Shown here: positions 7,228 to 15,362 of the stretch, one piece after another
Numbering within the stretch: position 1 is the stretch's first letter
Layout: every line of letters begins with the position of its first letter
Position numbers and translations under genes: made by a program
Source of the DNA: CAZYXZ01 sp964651395
Lineage (GTDB): Bacteria; Actinomycetota; Actinomycetes; BP-191
Length of the DNA stretch: 23,010 nt
Direction of reading: 5' to 3'
Assembly (NCBI GenBank): GCA_964651395.1
Contig: CAZYXZ010000053.1
Location: forward strand, 1 to 23,010
Notes under the pieces: model-generated
Told to the model about the DNA's origin: nothing
Database searches by the model: none
What the model saw: the letters and a program-made list of their open reading frames with translations, nothing else

Positions 7228-7597
7228 CTCTCCTGCAGCACCGACAGGATGTTGCCGGCCGGGTCGCTGAACCAGGCGATGTGCGGCCCCTGGCCGCGAG
7301 CGATGCCCTTCTCGTCAGGTCGAACTCGGCGTAGCGCTCGAAGCGCACGCCCCTCGCCGAGAGCTCGTCCACTGCGGTGTCGATGTCGTCGACCGGGAAG
7401 TTCAGCAGCGTGAACTTCGCGGGCACGTGGTTCGGCTTGGGATAGATGATGACGTCGGCTCCCGTGCCGAGGTGCAGGACGAGCAGGCCCATCTCGTCCT
7501 CGGTGACGTTGAGGCCGAGCGTGTCGCCGTAGAACGTCTTGGCCGCCTCGATGTCGTCGACTGCGAAGCCACTGAACGCCGGACTCTTCTGAAGCAT
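7224..7597 (-). pseudogene. VOC (glyoxalase-like) family gene with a frameshift
   Basis: The reading starts at ATG 7597 (MLQKSPAFSGFAVDDIEAA) and follows the vicinal-oxygen-chelate fold to YAEFDLT. The frame is then lost near 7311-7316. Continuing in another frame from codon 7313-7311 restores a normal VOC end (EKGIARGQGPHIAWFSDPAG, then NILSVLQES and stop TAG at 7226-7224). The restored gene would be about 125 residues, typical for a one-domain VOC protein. A loss of 4 nt explains it: an expected GACGGACG before GAGAAG reads only GACG here. Without the repair the frame runs on to 7178, inside the opposite gene, with a nonsense tail. It may be a true inactivation or an assembly error. The start overlaps the stop of the upstream YjbR-like gene by one base. 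Confidence 0.82.
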
Positions 7598-7953
7598 CAC
7601 GTCTCCTTCGTCAGGCCCCTGAGGTGCTCGGCCGCGACGCTCTTCGGGACGACCATTCGCCACGCGTCGACCACCAGCTCGTGCATCTCGTCCATCTCGA
7701 GCGCCGACATGCGTACCCGTACCCACTGGTAGCGCATGTCGGACGCGATCGGCATGAGGAACTTGTCGGGTTCTGCGGCCACCAGCGCCGCACGCTCCTC
7801 CCTGGGGAACGCGAAGCCCATGAGCTGCTCGTCCCGCGAGAAGGCCAGGTAGACGATCTTGCCGACCCGGAACTTCACGCAGTCGCGGACCAGCGCCTCG
7901 TAGCTACGCGGCAGCGACAGGGCGAGCCGGCGTACGTCCTCGACGGTCACCAC
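7597..7953 (-). CDS. MmcQ/YjbR family protein
   Basis: The 118-residue protein matches the MmcQ/YjbR family, small CyaY-like alpha/beta proteins, often called DNA-binding but of uncertain function. Visible hallmarks are the N-terminal helix VRRLALSLP, the FRVGKIVYLAF strand pair, the FPREERAALVAAEPDKF helix, and the C-terminal YQWVRVRMSAL followed by a helix with VVDAWRMVVPKS. A GTG start at 7953 is used; a second GTG follows directly, so the exact start is uncertain by one codon. The stop overlaps the next start (TGATG), so it is translationally coupled to the broken VOC gene. This pairing makes a small two-gene operon divergent from the DUF4395 gene. Confidence 0.85.
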   Translation of the reverse strand: MVTVEDVRRLALSLPRSYEALVRDCVKFRVGKIVYLAFSRDEQLMGFAFPREERAALVAAEPDKFLMPIASDMRYQWVRVRMSALEMDEMHELVVDAWRMVVPKSVAAEHLRGLTKET

Positions 7954-8012
7954 CGGCCGAGTGTGCCCTGACTTGCCGGAATCGTCCGCCGCCGGGGAGT
8001 GTTGGTGCGGAC

Positions 8013-8507
8013 ATGAGCAGCCGCAGACAGGGCCTCTTCTCGTTCCCCGACCCGGTGAACGAGGTCTCCGCTCGCCTGGTGGCCACCGGCGTCGTCCTGC
8101 TGTCGCTCGTCACGATCGTCTTCGACCTGCCGTGGCTGACCGCGGTCCTCGCCTACGGGTTCCTCGCGCGAGTGCTGACCGGGCCGACGCTCAGCCCGCT
8201 CGGCCAGCTGGTCACCCGCGTCGTCACCCCGCGGCTGAACATCCCGGCTCGGCTGGTCCCAGGCCCGCCGAAGCGGTTCGCCCAGGCAGTGGGCGCGGCC
8301 TTCACGGTGACCGCGGCCGTGCTGGCGCTGGGCTTCGGCGAGCGTGGCGCGGCCTACGTCGTGCTCGGCCTGCTCGTCGTCGCGGCCAGCCTGGAGGCGT
8401 TCGCCGGCTACTGCCTCGGCTGCAAGATGTTCGCGATCCTCATGAAGGCCGGCCTGGTCCCGCAAGAGGTCTGCGAGCGCTGCAACAACGTCGCGTTGGT
8501 GGGGTAG
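8013..8507 (+). CDS. DUF4395 family membrane protein
   Basis: The 164-residue protein matches DUF4395, a family of small integral membrane proteins of unknown function. The conserved pattern is visible: FPDPVNEVSARLVA at the N-terminus, then two hydrophobic segments (about 23-48), a loop with GPTLSPLGQLVTRV, PGPPKRFAQAVG, two more hydrophobic segments (about 90-128), and the Cys-containing GYCLGCKMF near 131-139. In other genomes DUF4395 is often beside sulfur-transfer or thioredoxin-like genes, and the CLGC pair would fit a redox role. No such neighbour is present here. CERC near the C-terminus adds another Cys pair. The ATG at 8013 has no strong ribosome-binding site. Confidence 0.87.
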   Translation: MSSRRQGLFSFPDPVNEVSARLVATGVVLLSLVTIVFDLPWLTAVLAYGFLARVLTGPTLSPLGQLVTRVVTPRLNIPARLVPGPPKRFAQAVGAAFTVTAAVLALGFGERGAAYVVLGLLVVAASLEAFAGYCLGCKMFAILMKAGLVPQEVCERCNNVALVG

Positions 8508-8531
8508 CGTTTCGGCGCGTTGCCACATGGC

Positions 8532-8537
8532 TACGCT
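8532..8537 (+). promoter_or_regulatory. -10 hexamer TACGCT for a leaderless transcript
   Basis: TACGCT ends 6 nt before the ATG at 8544 and lies 24 nt after the DUF4395 stop. It probably starts a separate transcript for the HATPase-GAF-PP2C gene and the thioesterase behind it. Confidence 0.5.
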
Positions 8538-8543
8538 CAGTGA

Positions 8544-10736
8544 ATGGCCATCCGTCCGTCCAGTGAGACCAGCATGCTGCTCACGGGTGGCCATCGGGCG
8601 GTGACGCAGGCCCGCAGGCTGGTCGCCGAGGTGCTGGACGCCGCGAGCCTGCAAGAGCTCATACCCGACGCCGAGCTGGTCACCTGCGAGCTCGTGACGA
8701 ACGCGATGCTGCACACGGCCGGCCCCGCGCACCTCACCCTGGTCGTCGAGGCGCCCAACGTGCGCATCGAGGTGCGCGACCCCAGCCGGGCAGTTCCGAT
8801 GCGCGCGCTGGTGTCCGGAGATGCCATGACCGGCCGGGGGCTGCGGCTGCTCGACGTACTGTCCCTGAGCTGGGGCGTCGACCAGGAGGTCGGTGGGAAG
8901 GTCGTCTGGGCCGAGCTCAAGCTGGGGCAGGCCTCCGGCGCCGACTCGCTCACGGACGAGCAGCTACTCGGTCTCTGGAACGAGGACGACGACGGCGAGT
9001 TCGCCGAGCCGCGCGTCCATGTCTACCTGGGCGACGTGCCGACCAGCCTCCTGCTGCAGGCGAAGGCACACGTGGACAACCTGGTCCGCGAGTTCACGCT
9101 CGCCGCGGCGGGGGCACTGTCCGGCGAGACCAGCGTGGTGCCGACCCACCTGGCGCAGCTCATCGAGCGGGTCGTGAACCGGTTCGGGGAAGCGCGCATG
9201 TCGATCAAGCACCAGGCGCTGGCCGCAGCCGCGCGCGGCGAGGACCGCACGAGGCTCGAGCTGCACCTGCCCCGCAGCGCGGCGCAGACGGGGGCCGACT
9301 ACCTCCGCGCCCTCGACGAAGTGGACAACTACGCGCGAGCCGCGAGGCTGCTGACGCTGGAGACGCTGCCACAGCACCGCGTGTTCCGGCGCTGGTACGT
9401 CGAAGAGCTGACCCGGCAGCTGGCGGGGGAGGGCGACAGCCGGCCGATGACCTTCGAGGCCCGCCTGCTCCAGGAGATCGGCCGGGTCGCGCTCGCGCAG
9501 CGTTCCTCCGACCGCGCGGCACGACTGTTCCGGGTGACTGCGGCGCTGTCGAGTGCGCTGACCCCGGAGGCCGTGGCCGAGGCCGTTCTCACCGTCGGGG
9601 TGCAGGCGCTCGGCGCCTTCGGCGGTGGACTGCTGCTGGCCAGCGCCGACGACGTCATGACCATCCCTGGATCGGTCAGCTACGACGACGCGGCGGTCGA
9701 GCACGTGCGGAGCGAGTCGCGGGAGACGGAGCTGCCCGCGGCCCTGGTGCTGCGCACAGGGGAGCCGATCTGGATCGAGTCGCGCGACGAACGCGACCGG
9801 AGGTTTCCCGAGCTGGCCACCCTCGAACGCGGCACGAACGCGTTGTGCGCCGTACCGGTGGAGACCGACTCGGCGCGGCTGGGCGCCCTGCGGTTCTCCT
9901 TCACCGAGCCGCGCCTGTTCGACGACGACGAGCGCACCTTCGTGCTCGCCCTCGCGGCGCAGACCGCGCAGGCGCTCGACCGCGCGCAGCTCTACCAGCA
10001 GCGCGCCGACATCGCGATGGCGCTCCAGTCCGCGCTGCTGCCTCCGTCGCTGCCTCACGTGGACGGCGTGCACCTGGCCGTGATGTACCAACCCGCCCGC
10101 GAGACGCTCATGGTGGGCGGGGACTTCTACGACGTGTGGCGCGCCGGCGACGGCACGGTCACGTTCGTGGTCGGCGACGTCTGCGGCACGGGTGCGCGCG
10201 CCGCCGCGACGACGGCGACCGTCCGGCACACGTTGCACGCTCTGACGACGACCCAGAGCGACCCCGCGCCGATCCTCGACAAGATGAACCAGGCGCTGTA
10301 CGCCGACCTGCTCGGCCCGCACGACCCGGAGATGTTCCTGACCGCCACTCTCGGGGTGCTGCGGCCCGGCAAGAAGGGCCTGGCCGTCGAGGTCGCGACC
10401 GGAGGCCACCCCTGGCCGTTGCTCCGCCGGGCGGACGGCAGCGTGGAGGAGGTCGAGGTGACCGGGTCGTTCCTCGGTGCGCTGCCCGAGGTGGAGATCG
10501 GAGTGCGCACGGTCACGCTGCAGAAGGGCGACACGCTGCTCCTCTACACCGACGGCATCACAGAAGCGCGAGGCGTCGACGGTGGCATGTTCGGCCTCGA
10601 GAGCCTGGTCGCGGCGGTGAGCGCGTCGCCCGGCGACCCGGAAGCCGTGATCGATGCCGTCCGCCATGCGGTCACCGTCTACGGTGGCGGACTGACCGGC
10701 GACGACATCGCGATGCTGGCCATCGCGCCGACGTAG
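8544..10736 (+). CDS. HATPase-GAF-PP2C (SpoIIE-type) regulatory phosphatase
   Basis: The 730-residue protein has three recognisable parts. Residues about 15-128 form an anti-sigma-factor-type HATPase (RsbW-like), with N-box ELVTNA at 49-54, Asp79 in RDPS, and G-box TGRGLRLLD at 96-104. Residues about 130-330 are mostly helical with no family I recognise. About 331-480 is a GAF-like sensor domain. About 485-730 is a PP2C/SpoIIE phosphatase with GGDFYD at 525-530, VGDVCGTG, TDGITEARG, and TGDDIAML near the end; these supply the usual metal-binding Asp residues. The position usually occupied by His or similar in DVxGHG is Thr here. Such proteins control anti-anti-sigma factors by partner switching. 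The thioesterase gene follows after 8 nt. No sigma factor or STAS protein is in the window. Confidence 0.92.
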   Translation: MAIRPSSETSMLLTGGHRAVTQARRLVAEVLDAASLQELIPDAELVTCELVTNAMLHTAGPAHLTLVVEAPNVRIEVRDPSRAVPMRALVSGDAMTGRGLRLLDVLSLSWGVDQEVGGKVVWAELKLGQASGADSLTDEQLLGLWNEDDDGEFAEPRVHVYLGDVPTSLLLQAKAHVDNLVREFTLAAAGALSGETSVVPTHLAQLIERVVNRFGEARMSIKHQALAAAARGEDRTRLELHLPRSAAQTGADYLRALDEVDNYARAARLLTLETLPQHRVFRRWYVEELTRQLAGEGDSRPMTFEARLLQEIGRVALAQRSSDRAARLFRVTAALSSALTPEAVAEAVLTVGVQALGAFGGGLLLASADDVMTIPGSVSYDDAAVEHVRSESRETELPAALVLRTGEPIWIESRDERDRRFPELATLERGTNALCAVPVETDSARLGALRFSFTEPRLFDDDERTFVLALAAQTAQALDRAQLYQQRADIAMALQSALLPPSLPHVDGVHLAVMYQPARETLMVGGDFYDVWRAGDGTVTFVVGDVCGTGARAAATTATVRHTLHALTTTQSDPAPILDKMNQALYADLLGPHDPEMFLTATLGVLRPGKKGLAVEVATGGHPWPLLRRADGSVEEVEVTGSFLGALPEVEIGVRTVTLQKGDTLLLYTDGITEARGVDGGMFGLESLVAAVSASPGDPEAVIDAVRHAVTVYGGGLTGDDIAMLAIAPT

Positions 10737-10744
10737 GGGAGCGA

Positions 10745-11545
10745 GTGGCCGACGACGCGGCGCTGGATCGCGCGACCGCCATGGAGCGGAGAGCCGACGG
10801 CGGTGGCTTCGCCGCGGACATCGACCCCGGCTGGTTCGTGCAGAACGGCCCGAACGGCGGCTACGTCGCCGCCCTGCTGCTGCGCGCGCTGATCGAGACC
10901 GTCGACGACGCGACGAAGCCGCCGAGATCGCTGACCGTGCACTTCCTCCAGCCGGCCGTGGCGGGGCCGGCCGAGCTCGACGTCGAGGTGCTGCGGGCCG
11001 GGCGGTCGCTCACGTTCCTGGCGGTCCGGCTGCGGCAGGGAGACCGGTTGGTGGCCAACGGCGCGGCCGCGTTCGGCGTCGGGCGGTCGGACCTGGAGTT
11101 CCAGGACGTCCTCCCGCCGGAGGTCCCGTCGCCGGACGCCCTCCCCGTACCGGAGACCGGTGGCGCGACGATGCCCCCGATCGCGCACCAGTTCGACTAC
11201 CGGCCGATCACGGACGCGACCCTGTTCGGCGGTGGGCAGTCCGACTACTGGTCATGGCTGCGGCTGTCGGACGGTCGCGGCATCGACGCGCTCGCGCTGG
11301 CGGCGTACGTCGACGCCCTCGTCCCCGCGATGTTCCTGCGGGTCTCGACGCCCATGCTCTTCCCGACCGTCGACATCACGGTGCACTTCCGTCGGGCGCC
11401 GCAGACCGCTGACCCGTGGTGCCTCGGGCATGTACGGACGACGGCCGCCGCCGACGGCTTCACCGAGGAGGACTGCGAGCTCTACGACTCGACGGGGGCG
11501 TTGCTCGCGCAGAGTCGCCAGCTCGCGATCGCGGTGCCGCTCTAG
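10745..11545 (+). CDS. Acyl-CoA thioesterase-like hotdog protein
   Basis: This 266-residue protein matches the double-hotdog thioesterase family related to TesB, which hydrolyses acyl-CoA esters. Visible features are NGPNGGYVAALLLRAL at about 36-51 (the usual glycine-rich turn and helix), RSLTVHFLQPAVAGP, then AGRSLTFLAVRLRQGDRLVANGAAAFG for the first hotdog. PTVDITVHFRRAP and the C-terminal QSRQLAIAVPL form the second. The GTG at 10745 is chosen because GGGGAGCGA stands just before it and it begins 8 nt after the phosphatase gene. Far-upstream in-frame codons lie inside that gene. Co-expression with the regulator is likely. It may also serve the acyl-CoA genes downstream, but it is on a separate unit. 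Confidence 0.87.
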   Translation: MADDAALDRATAMERRADGGGFAADIDPGWFVQNGPNGGYVAALLLRALIETVDDATKPPRSLTVHFLQPAVAGPAELDVEVLRAGRSLTFLAVRLRQGDRLVANGAAAFGVGRSDLEFQDVLPPEVPSPDALPVPETGGATMPPIAHQFDYRPITDATLFGGGQSDYWSWLRLSDGRGIDALALAAYVDALVPAMFLRVSTPMLFPTVDITVHFRRAPQTADPWCLGHVRTTAAADGFTEEDCELYDSTGALLAQSRQLAIAVPL

Positions 11546-11547
11546 CA

Positions 11548-11567
11548 GCCGGCTACGCCTTGCCGGC
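11548..11567. terminator. Weak GC hairpin between convergent genes
   Basis: GCCGGC at 11548-11553 and 11562-11567 can pair with an 8-nt loop between the convergent thioesterase and amidohydrolase genes. It overlaps the stop of the latter. There is no T-run, and GCCGGC is self-complementary and common in such DNA, so this is only a possible terminator. Confidence 0.3.
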
Positions 11568-12839
11568 CGCCGTACGGATCAGGTCGGTCGAGCCGGTCAG
11601 CTTCGGACCGCGCGCTTTGCCCGACGGCTTCGGCGTCACGTCCACGTCGCGTGCGCCGCCGCGCAATGCGCCGACGGTGCACTCCTCACGGGGGCGGTGG
11701 GCGAAGGGATCGAAGCGGAAGTGGCGCATCGCGTTCTGGTGCGTGATGGCGTCGATCTCCGCGTCCGGTACGCCGTCCATCGACTTCATCAGCGTCTCCG
11801 GCGCGATGGGCCACGTCGAGTCGGAGTGCGGGTAGTCGCCCTCCCAGCAGATCGAGTCGATCCCCACCCGGTGCCGGGCCTCGATGCCGGCGGGGTCGTC
11901 GATGAAGCAGGTGACGATGCGCTCCTGGAAGACCTGGCTGGGCAGCCGGTCGCCGAAGTCCTGACCGGTCCACGCGCGGTGCCGCTGGTAGATCCAGTCC
12001 AGCCGGTCGAGGAAGTACGGAATCCAGCCGATGCCCCCCTCGGAGAGTGCGAAGCGCAGGTCGGGGAACTTGCGCAGCACCGGCGACCACATGAGGTCGG
12101 CCGCGGCCTGCACGATGTTCACGGGCTGCAAGGTGATGAGCACGTCGATCGGCGCGTCCGCCGCGGTCACCACGAGCGAGCTGGACGAGCCGATGTGCAG
12201 GCAGACGATGGTCCCTTCGTCGGAGCAGGCCTGCCAGAACGGGTCCCACGCGTCGCTGTGCAGCGAGGGAAGGCGCAGCTTCTCCGGGTTCTCGCTGAAG
12301 CTGACGGCGTGGCATCCCTTGTCGGCCACGCGGTGGACCTCCGCCGCCATGGCTGCCGGATCCCAGATCGGCGGCAACGCCAGCGGGATGAACCGGCCGG
12401 GGTAGGTGCCGCACCACTCGTCGATGTGCCAGTCGTTGTAGGCCTGGAGCAGGGCCAGGCCGAGCTCCTTGTCCGAGGCACGCGCGAAGAGCTGGCCGCA
12501 GAGCTGCGGGAACGACGGGAAGCACATCGAGCCGATGACGCCGTTGGCGTCCATGTCGCGGATCCGGTCGTGGATGTCGTAGCAGCCGCTGCGGATCTCG
12601 GCGAAGGAGGTCGGCTCCATCCCGTACTCGTCCATCGGACGGCCGGCGACGGCGTTGAGACCGATGTTCGGGATGTCGCGACCCTCGAACCGCCACACGT
12701 CGGTGTCGGCGTCCGTGTGTACGACGACCGGCGCGGCGTCGCGCCACTTGGCCGGCAGATGCCGCTCGAACATGTCCGGCGGCTCGACGACGTGGTCGTC
12801 GACGCTGACCATCACCAGGTCGTTGATCTCCACCGGCAC
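11553..12839 (-). CDS. Amidohydrolase family protein (ACMSD-like TIM barrel)
   Basis: The 428-residue protein matches the amidohydrolase-2 group of metal-dependent TIM-barrel hydrolases and decarboxylases. It has the N-terminal SVDDHVVEPPDMF (Asp15, His16, Glu19). This variant replaces the classic HxH and is typical of members found near acyl-CoA and steroid catabolism genes. Further marks are CLHIGSSSS, LSEGGIGW and CWEGDYPHSDSTWP, each carrying candidate metal or catalytic residues, and the HQNAMRHF segment near the C-terminus. The GTG at 12839 sits about 35 nt downstream of a reverse -10 hexamer. It is divergent from the first CoA-transferase and shares the palindromic operator with it, so it is likely co-regulated. 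The real reaction (C-N, C-O or C-C cleavage) cannot be read from sequence. Confidence 0.9.
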   Translation of the reverse strand: MPVEINDLVMVSVDDHVVEPPDMFERHLPAKWRDAAPVVVHTDADTDVWRFEGRDIPNIGLNAVAGRPMDEYGMEPTSFAEIRSGCYDIHDRIRDMDANGVIGSMCFPSFPQLCGQLFARASDKELGLALLQAYNDWHIDEWCGTYPGRFIPLALPPIWDPAAMAAEVHRVADKGCHAVSFSENPEKLRLPSLHSDAWDPFWQACSDEGTIVCLHIGSSSSLVVTAADAPIDVLITLQPVNIVQAAADLMWSPVLRKFPDLRFALSEGGIGWIPYFLDRLDWIYQRHRAWTGQDFGDRLPSQVFQERIVTCFIDDPAGIEARHRVGIDSICWEGDYPHSDSTWPIAPETLMKSMDGVPDAEIDAITHQNAMRHFRFDPFAHRPREECTVGALRGGARDVDVTPKPSGKARGPKLTGSTDLIRTAAGKA

Positions 12840-12864
12840 CCACCGTTCCCATCAGCACGCGTGT

Positions 12865-12884
12865 CCCTGACGCCCGCGTCAGAC
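12865..12884. promoter_or_regulatory. Palindromic operator 1 (CCCTGACG-N4-CGTCAG)
   Basis: CTGACG (12867-12872) and CGTCAG (12877-12882) are perfect inverted arms around CCCG; with CC before, the left side reads CCCTGACG. The same left arm, spacing and CGTCAG recur at 17355-17374. It ends directly before the forward -10 hexamer (12885-12890) and overlaps the reverse one (12881-12886), so a bound repressor would block both. It is the size of a TetR- or GntR-type site; the regulator is not in the window. Confidence 0.65.
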
Positions 12885-12890
12885 TACGCT
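12881..12890. promoter_or_regulatory. Interlocked -10 elements for divergent promoters (AGACTACGCT)
   Basis: Forward TACGCT (12885-12890) ends 7 nt before the ATG of the CoA-transferase (12898), so that mRNA is probably leaderless. On the reverse strand TAGTCT (12886-12881) shares the central TA and would give the amidohydrolase mRNA a leader of roughly 35 nt. I see no clear -35 motif for either. Confidence 0.5.
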
Positions 12891-12897
12891 CGCCGCC

Positions 12898-14211
12898 ATG
12901 TCTGCGGCAGGGGCGCTCGAGGGTGTCCGCGTGCTCGACTTCACGCGCCTCGGCTTCGGTTCGCAGGCGACGCTGATCCTCGGCTGCCTTGGCGCGGAGG
13001 TGATCCGGGTCGAGAGCGCCCGGCACCCGGACCCGATCCGCGTGATGCCGCCGTACGTGCCCGCACCGGGTGAGACCAGCGAGAAGTTCGGCAACGCGAC
13101 GCTGGCGTCGGCGCAGCAGGCTCGCTCCCTCGACCGCGGCGCGATCTTCTTCAAGTACAACACCGGCGGGAAGAAGAGCATCGCGGTCAACGCGCGCGAC
13201 CCGCGCGGGCTCGAGCTGCTCAAGCAGCTGGTCGCCGTCAGCGACGTCGTCACCGAGTCCTTCGCGCTGGGGACGCTGGACCGCTGGGGCCTTACGTACG
13301 ACGTGATGCGCGCGCAGCGCGAGGACGTGATCTACGTGTCGATGTCCGGTTACGGGCACGAGGGCCCGGACGCGTCGTACATCACGATGGGCCCCACGGC
13401 GCAGGCGCTGACCGGGCTCACCTATCTCGTCGGGCTGCCCGGCCGCGAGCCGGCCGGGTGGTCGTTCTCCTACCTCGACCACGTCGGCGGCTACCTCGGC
13501 GCGGTCGCGGTGCTCTCCGCCCTGCTGCACCGGCAGCGCACCGGGAACGGCCAGTACGTGGACGTCTCGCAGCTGGAGCCGGCGACGGCACTCTCGGGAC
13601 CACTGCTCCTGGATGCGATCGTCAACGGCCGGACCACACGCCGTCCCGACTTCCCGCCCGGCAATCGGCGGCTGCACCCTGCGGGTGCACCGCAAGGCGC
13701 CTACCCGGCCCTCGGTGACGACAAGTGGCTCGTGGTCTCGTGCACGACGGAGGAGCACTGGCAGGGCCTCGTCGCGGCGCTCGGCGCGCCGGCGTGGACG
13801 GCGGACGCGCGCTTCGCGACCGCCGCATCGCGCGTGGAGCACGCGGACCCGCTCGACGAGCACGTCGCCGCCTGGTCCGCCACGCGCGACCGCTACGAGG
13901 CGATGCACCTGCTCCAGTCGCACGGCGTCCCGGCCGGCGCGGTCCAGGACTCGCGGGACCGCCTGGAGAGCGACCCACAGCTCGTGGCGCGTGGCCACTT
14001 CACGCAGCTGCCGCACCGCGAGGCCGGGGCGGAGACGCTGCCGCTCGAGGGCGTGCCGTTCCGGATGACGGCGACGCCGCCGCAGACCGGCGGGAGCATC
14101 CACCGCGGCCCGCCGTGCCTGGGCCAGGACACCAGTGACGTGCTGACTGCCTTGCTGGGCATGACTCACGATGAGGTCGAGGCGCTCAACGCCGACGGGG
14201 TGCTCTCATGA
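12898..14211 (+). CDS. CaiB/BaiF family class III CoA-transferase (first)
   Basis: The 437-residue protein matches the class III CoA-transferases, which move CoA between acyl groups through an enzyme-linked anhydride on an Asp. Family marks include the N-terminal LEGVRVLDFTRLGFG, LGAEVIRVE, FFKYNTGGKKSIAVN, YVSMSGYGHEGPDAS, and YLDHVGGYLGA with the likely catalytic Asp194, then GNGQYVDVSQLE. The start at 12898 has TACGCT 7 nt upstream. It begins an unbroken operon: its stop overlaps the next CoA-transferase start (ATGA). Length is about the normal 400 or slightly longer, with an extra stretch at about 50-80 (APGETSEKFGNATLASAQQ). The CoA donor and acceptor are unknown. Confidence 0.93.
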   Translation: MSAAGALEGVRVLDFTRLGFGSQATLILGCLGAEVIRVESARHPDPIRVMPPYVPAPGETSEKFGNATLASAQQARSLDRGAIFFKYNTGGKKSIAVNARDPRGLELLKQLVAVSDVVTESFALGTLDRWGLTYDVMRAQREDVIYVSMSGYGHEGPDASYITMGPTAQALTGLTYLVGLPGREPAGWSFSYLDHVGGYLGAVAVLSALLHRQRTGNGQYVDVSQLEPATALSGPLLLDAIVNGRTTRRPDFPPGNRRLHPAGAPQGAYPALGDDKWLVVSCTTEEHWQGLVAALGAPAWTADARFATAASRVEHADPLDEHVAAWSATRDRYEAMHLLQSHGVPAGAVQDSRDRLESDPQLVARGHFTQLPHREAGAETLPLEGVPFRMTATPPQTGGSIHRGPPCLGQDTSDVLTALLGMTHDEVEALNADGVLS

Positions 14212-15362
14212 GCGTCCTGGCCGGCGTGCGGGTCGTGGAGCTGGTCGACTCCTCCGCCGAGTACTGCGGGTGGCTGCTCGCCGGTCTGGGCGCGGACGTC
14301 GTGAAGGTGGAGCCGGCTGCGGGGGCGCCGTCGCGTTCGGTGGGACCGTTCGTCGACGACGTCCCGGACGTGGAGTCGAGCCTGCACTTCTGGCACTACA
14401 ACGCGGGCAAGCGGTCGGCAGTGCTGGACGATGTGCAGCTGCGCGCTCTGCTGTCCGGCGCGGACGTGCTGGTGCACACGTTGCGTGCGGGGGATGCCGC
14501 GGATCGTGGCCTGGACTTCACGGCGCTCACGGCGGCGAACCCGCGGCTGGTCGTCTGCGCGGTCACGCCATTCGGGCAGGACGGCCCGTGGGCCGACTAC
14601 GTGGCCGACGACCTCGTGCTGATGGCGCTGGGCGGGTCGATGGCCGGCTGCGGCTACTCGAAGACGCGCGACGGTGTCTACGACACGCCACCGCTGGCCT
14701 GCTACGGCGACCAGGCCTGGCACACCGCATCGACGTACGCGGCGATCGGGGTGCTCGCCGCGCTGGCCTGGCGCGACTCGAGCGGGGTGGGCCAGTTCCT
14801 CGACGTGTCCGCGCACGAGTGCTCGGCGTCGATGACCGAGTGGCACCTCATGAACTTCCTCTGCACCGGCGAGCCCTACGCCCGCGGCGCGGGTGCCTTG
14901 TCGGTCACCGCGGCGGACGGGCGCCAGGTCACGGCGCTGATGCCGGACTTCCTCGGCCCGCACATCTTCGCCAACCTGCTGGCGATGCTCGACGCGGACG
15001 GCGTCGCCGGCCCGCTGTCCGAGCCGGAGTACGCCGACCCGCGCCACCGCATGAAGAACTACGGCGAGATCGGGCGCGCGCTGCGGCGCCTGGGGGAGAA
15101 GCACGACGCCGAGGAGCTGTTCCGGATGGGGCAGGCGGCCGGCCTGCCGTGGGGTGTCATCCGCTCGCCCGAAGAAGTGGTGACCGACCGGCATCTCCAG
15201 GCGCGCGGGCACTACGTCGAGCTCGAGCGACCGGACGGCGTACCGGGCACGGTGACGCACAGCGGTGCGCCCTTCCTCGCGCACGGCTCGCCGTGGGAGC
15301 TCTCGCGCCGGCCCCCGCGGCTCGGCGAGCACACGGATGAAGTCCTGGCGGAGCTCGGGTGA
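14208..15362 (+). CDS. CaiB/BaiF family class III CoA-transferase (second)
   Basis: The 384-residue protein is a second, more divergent member of the same class as its upstream neighbour. It shows LAGVRVVELVDSSAEYCGWLLAGLGADVVKVE at the N-terminus (residues 4-35), FWHYNAGKRSAVLD, VVCAVTPFGQDGPWADY, and CYGDQAWHTASTYAA with a likely catalytic Asp168, followed by GVGQFLDVSAHE. Because both tandem copies keep an Asp at this place, each could be active; alternatively they form a two-subunit enzyme, as known for some class III transferases. The start overlaps the previous stop (ATGA) and its own stop overlaps the thiolase start (GTGA), so the three are translationally coupled. Confidence 0.92.
   Translation: MSVLAGVRVVELVDSSAEYCGWLLAGLGADVVKVEPAAGAPSRSVGPFVDDVPDVESSLHFWHYNAGKRSAVLDDVQLRALLSGADVLVHTLRAGDAADRGLDFTALTAANPRLVVCAVTPFGQDGPWADYVADDLVLMALGGSMAGCGYSKTRDGVYDTPPLACYGDQAWHTASTYAAIGVLAALAWRDSSGVGQFLDVSAHECSASMTEWHLMNFLCTGEPYARGAGALSVTAADGRQVTALMPDFLGPHIFANLLAMLDADGVAGPLSEPEYADPRHRMKNYGEIGRALRRLGEKHDAEELFRMGQAAGLPWGVIRSPEEVVTDRHLQARGHYVELERPDGVPGTVTHSGAPFLAHGSPWELSRRPPRLGEHTDEVLAELG

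Noticed and set aside
8964..10667. 567-codon reverse-strand open frame
   Set aside because: It lies fully inside the HATPase-GAF-PP2C gene, and its translation is Arg/Gly/His-rich without any domain; it is a high-GC shadow.
9845..10744. Far-upstream start for the thioesterase frame
   Set aside because: It would overlap the phosphatase gene by 900 nt; the GTG at 10745 has a good ribosome-binding site and begins the normal family N-terminus.
11160..13073. 637-codon forward open frame
   Set aside because: It overlaps the thioesterase end, the whole amidohydrolase gene and the CoA-transferase start in the wrong frame, with no recognisable domain.
11686..14169. 827-codon reverse-strand open frame
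   Set aside because: It crosses the amidohydrolase gene in another frame, the operator region and the first CoA-transferase gene on the wrong strand; composition is shadow-like.
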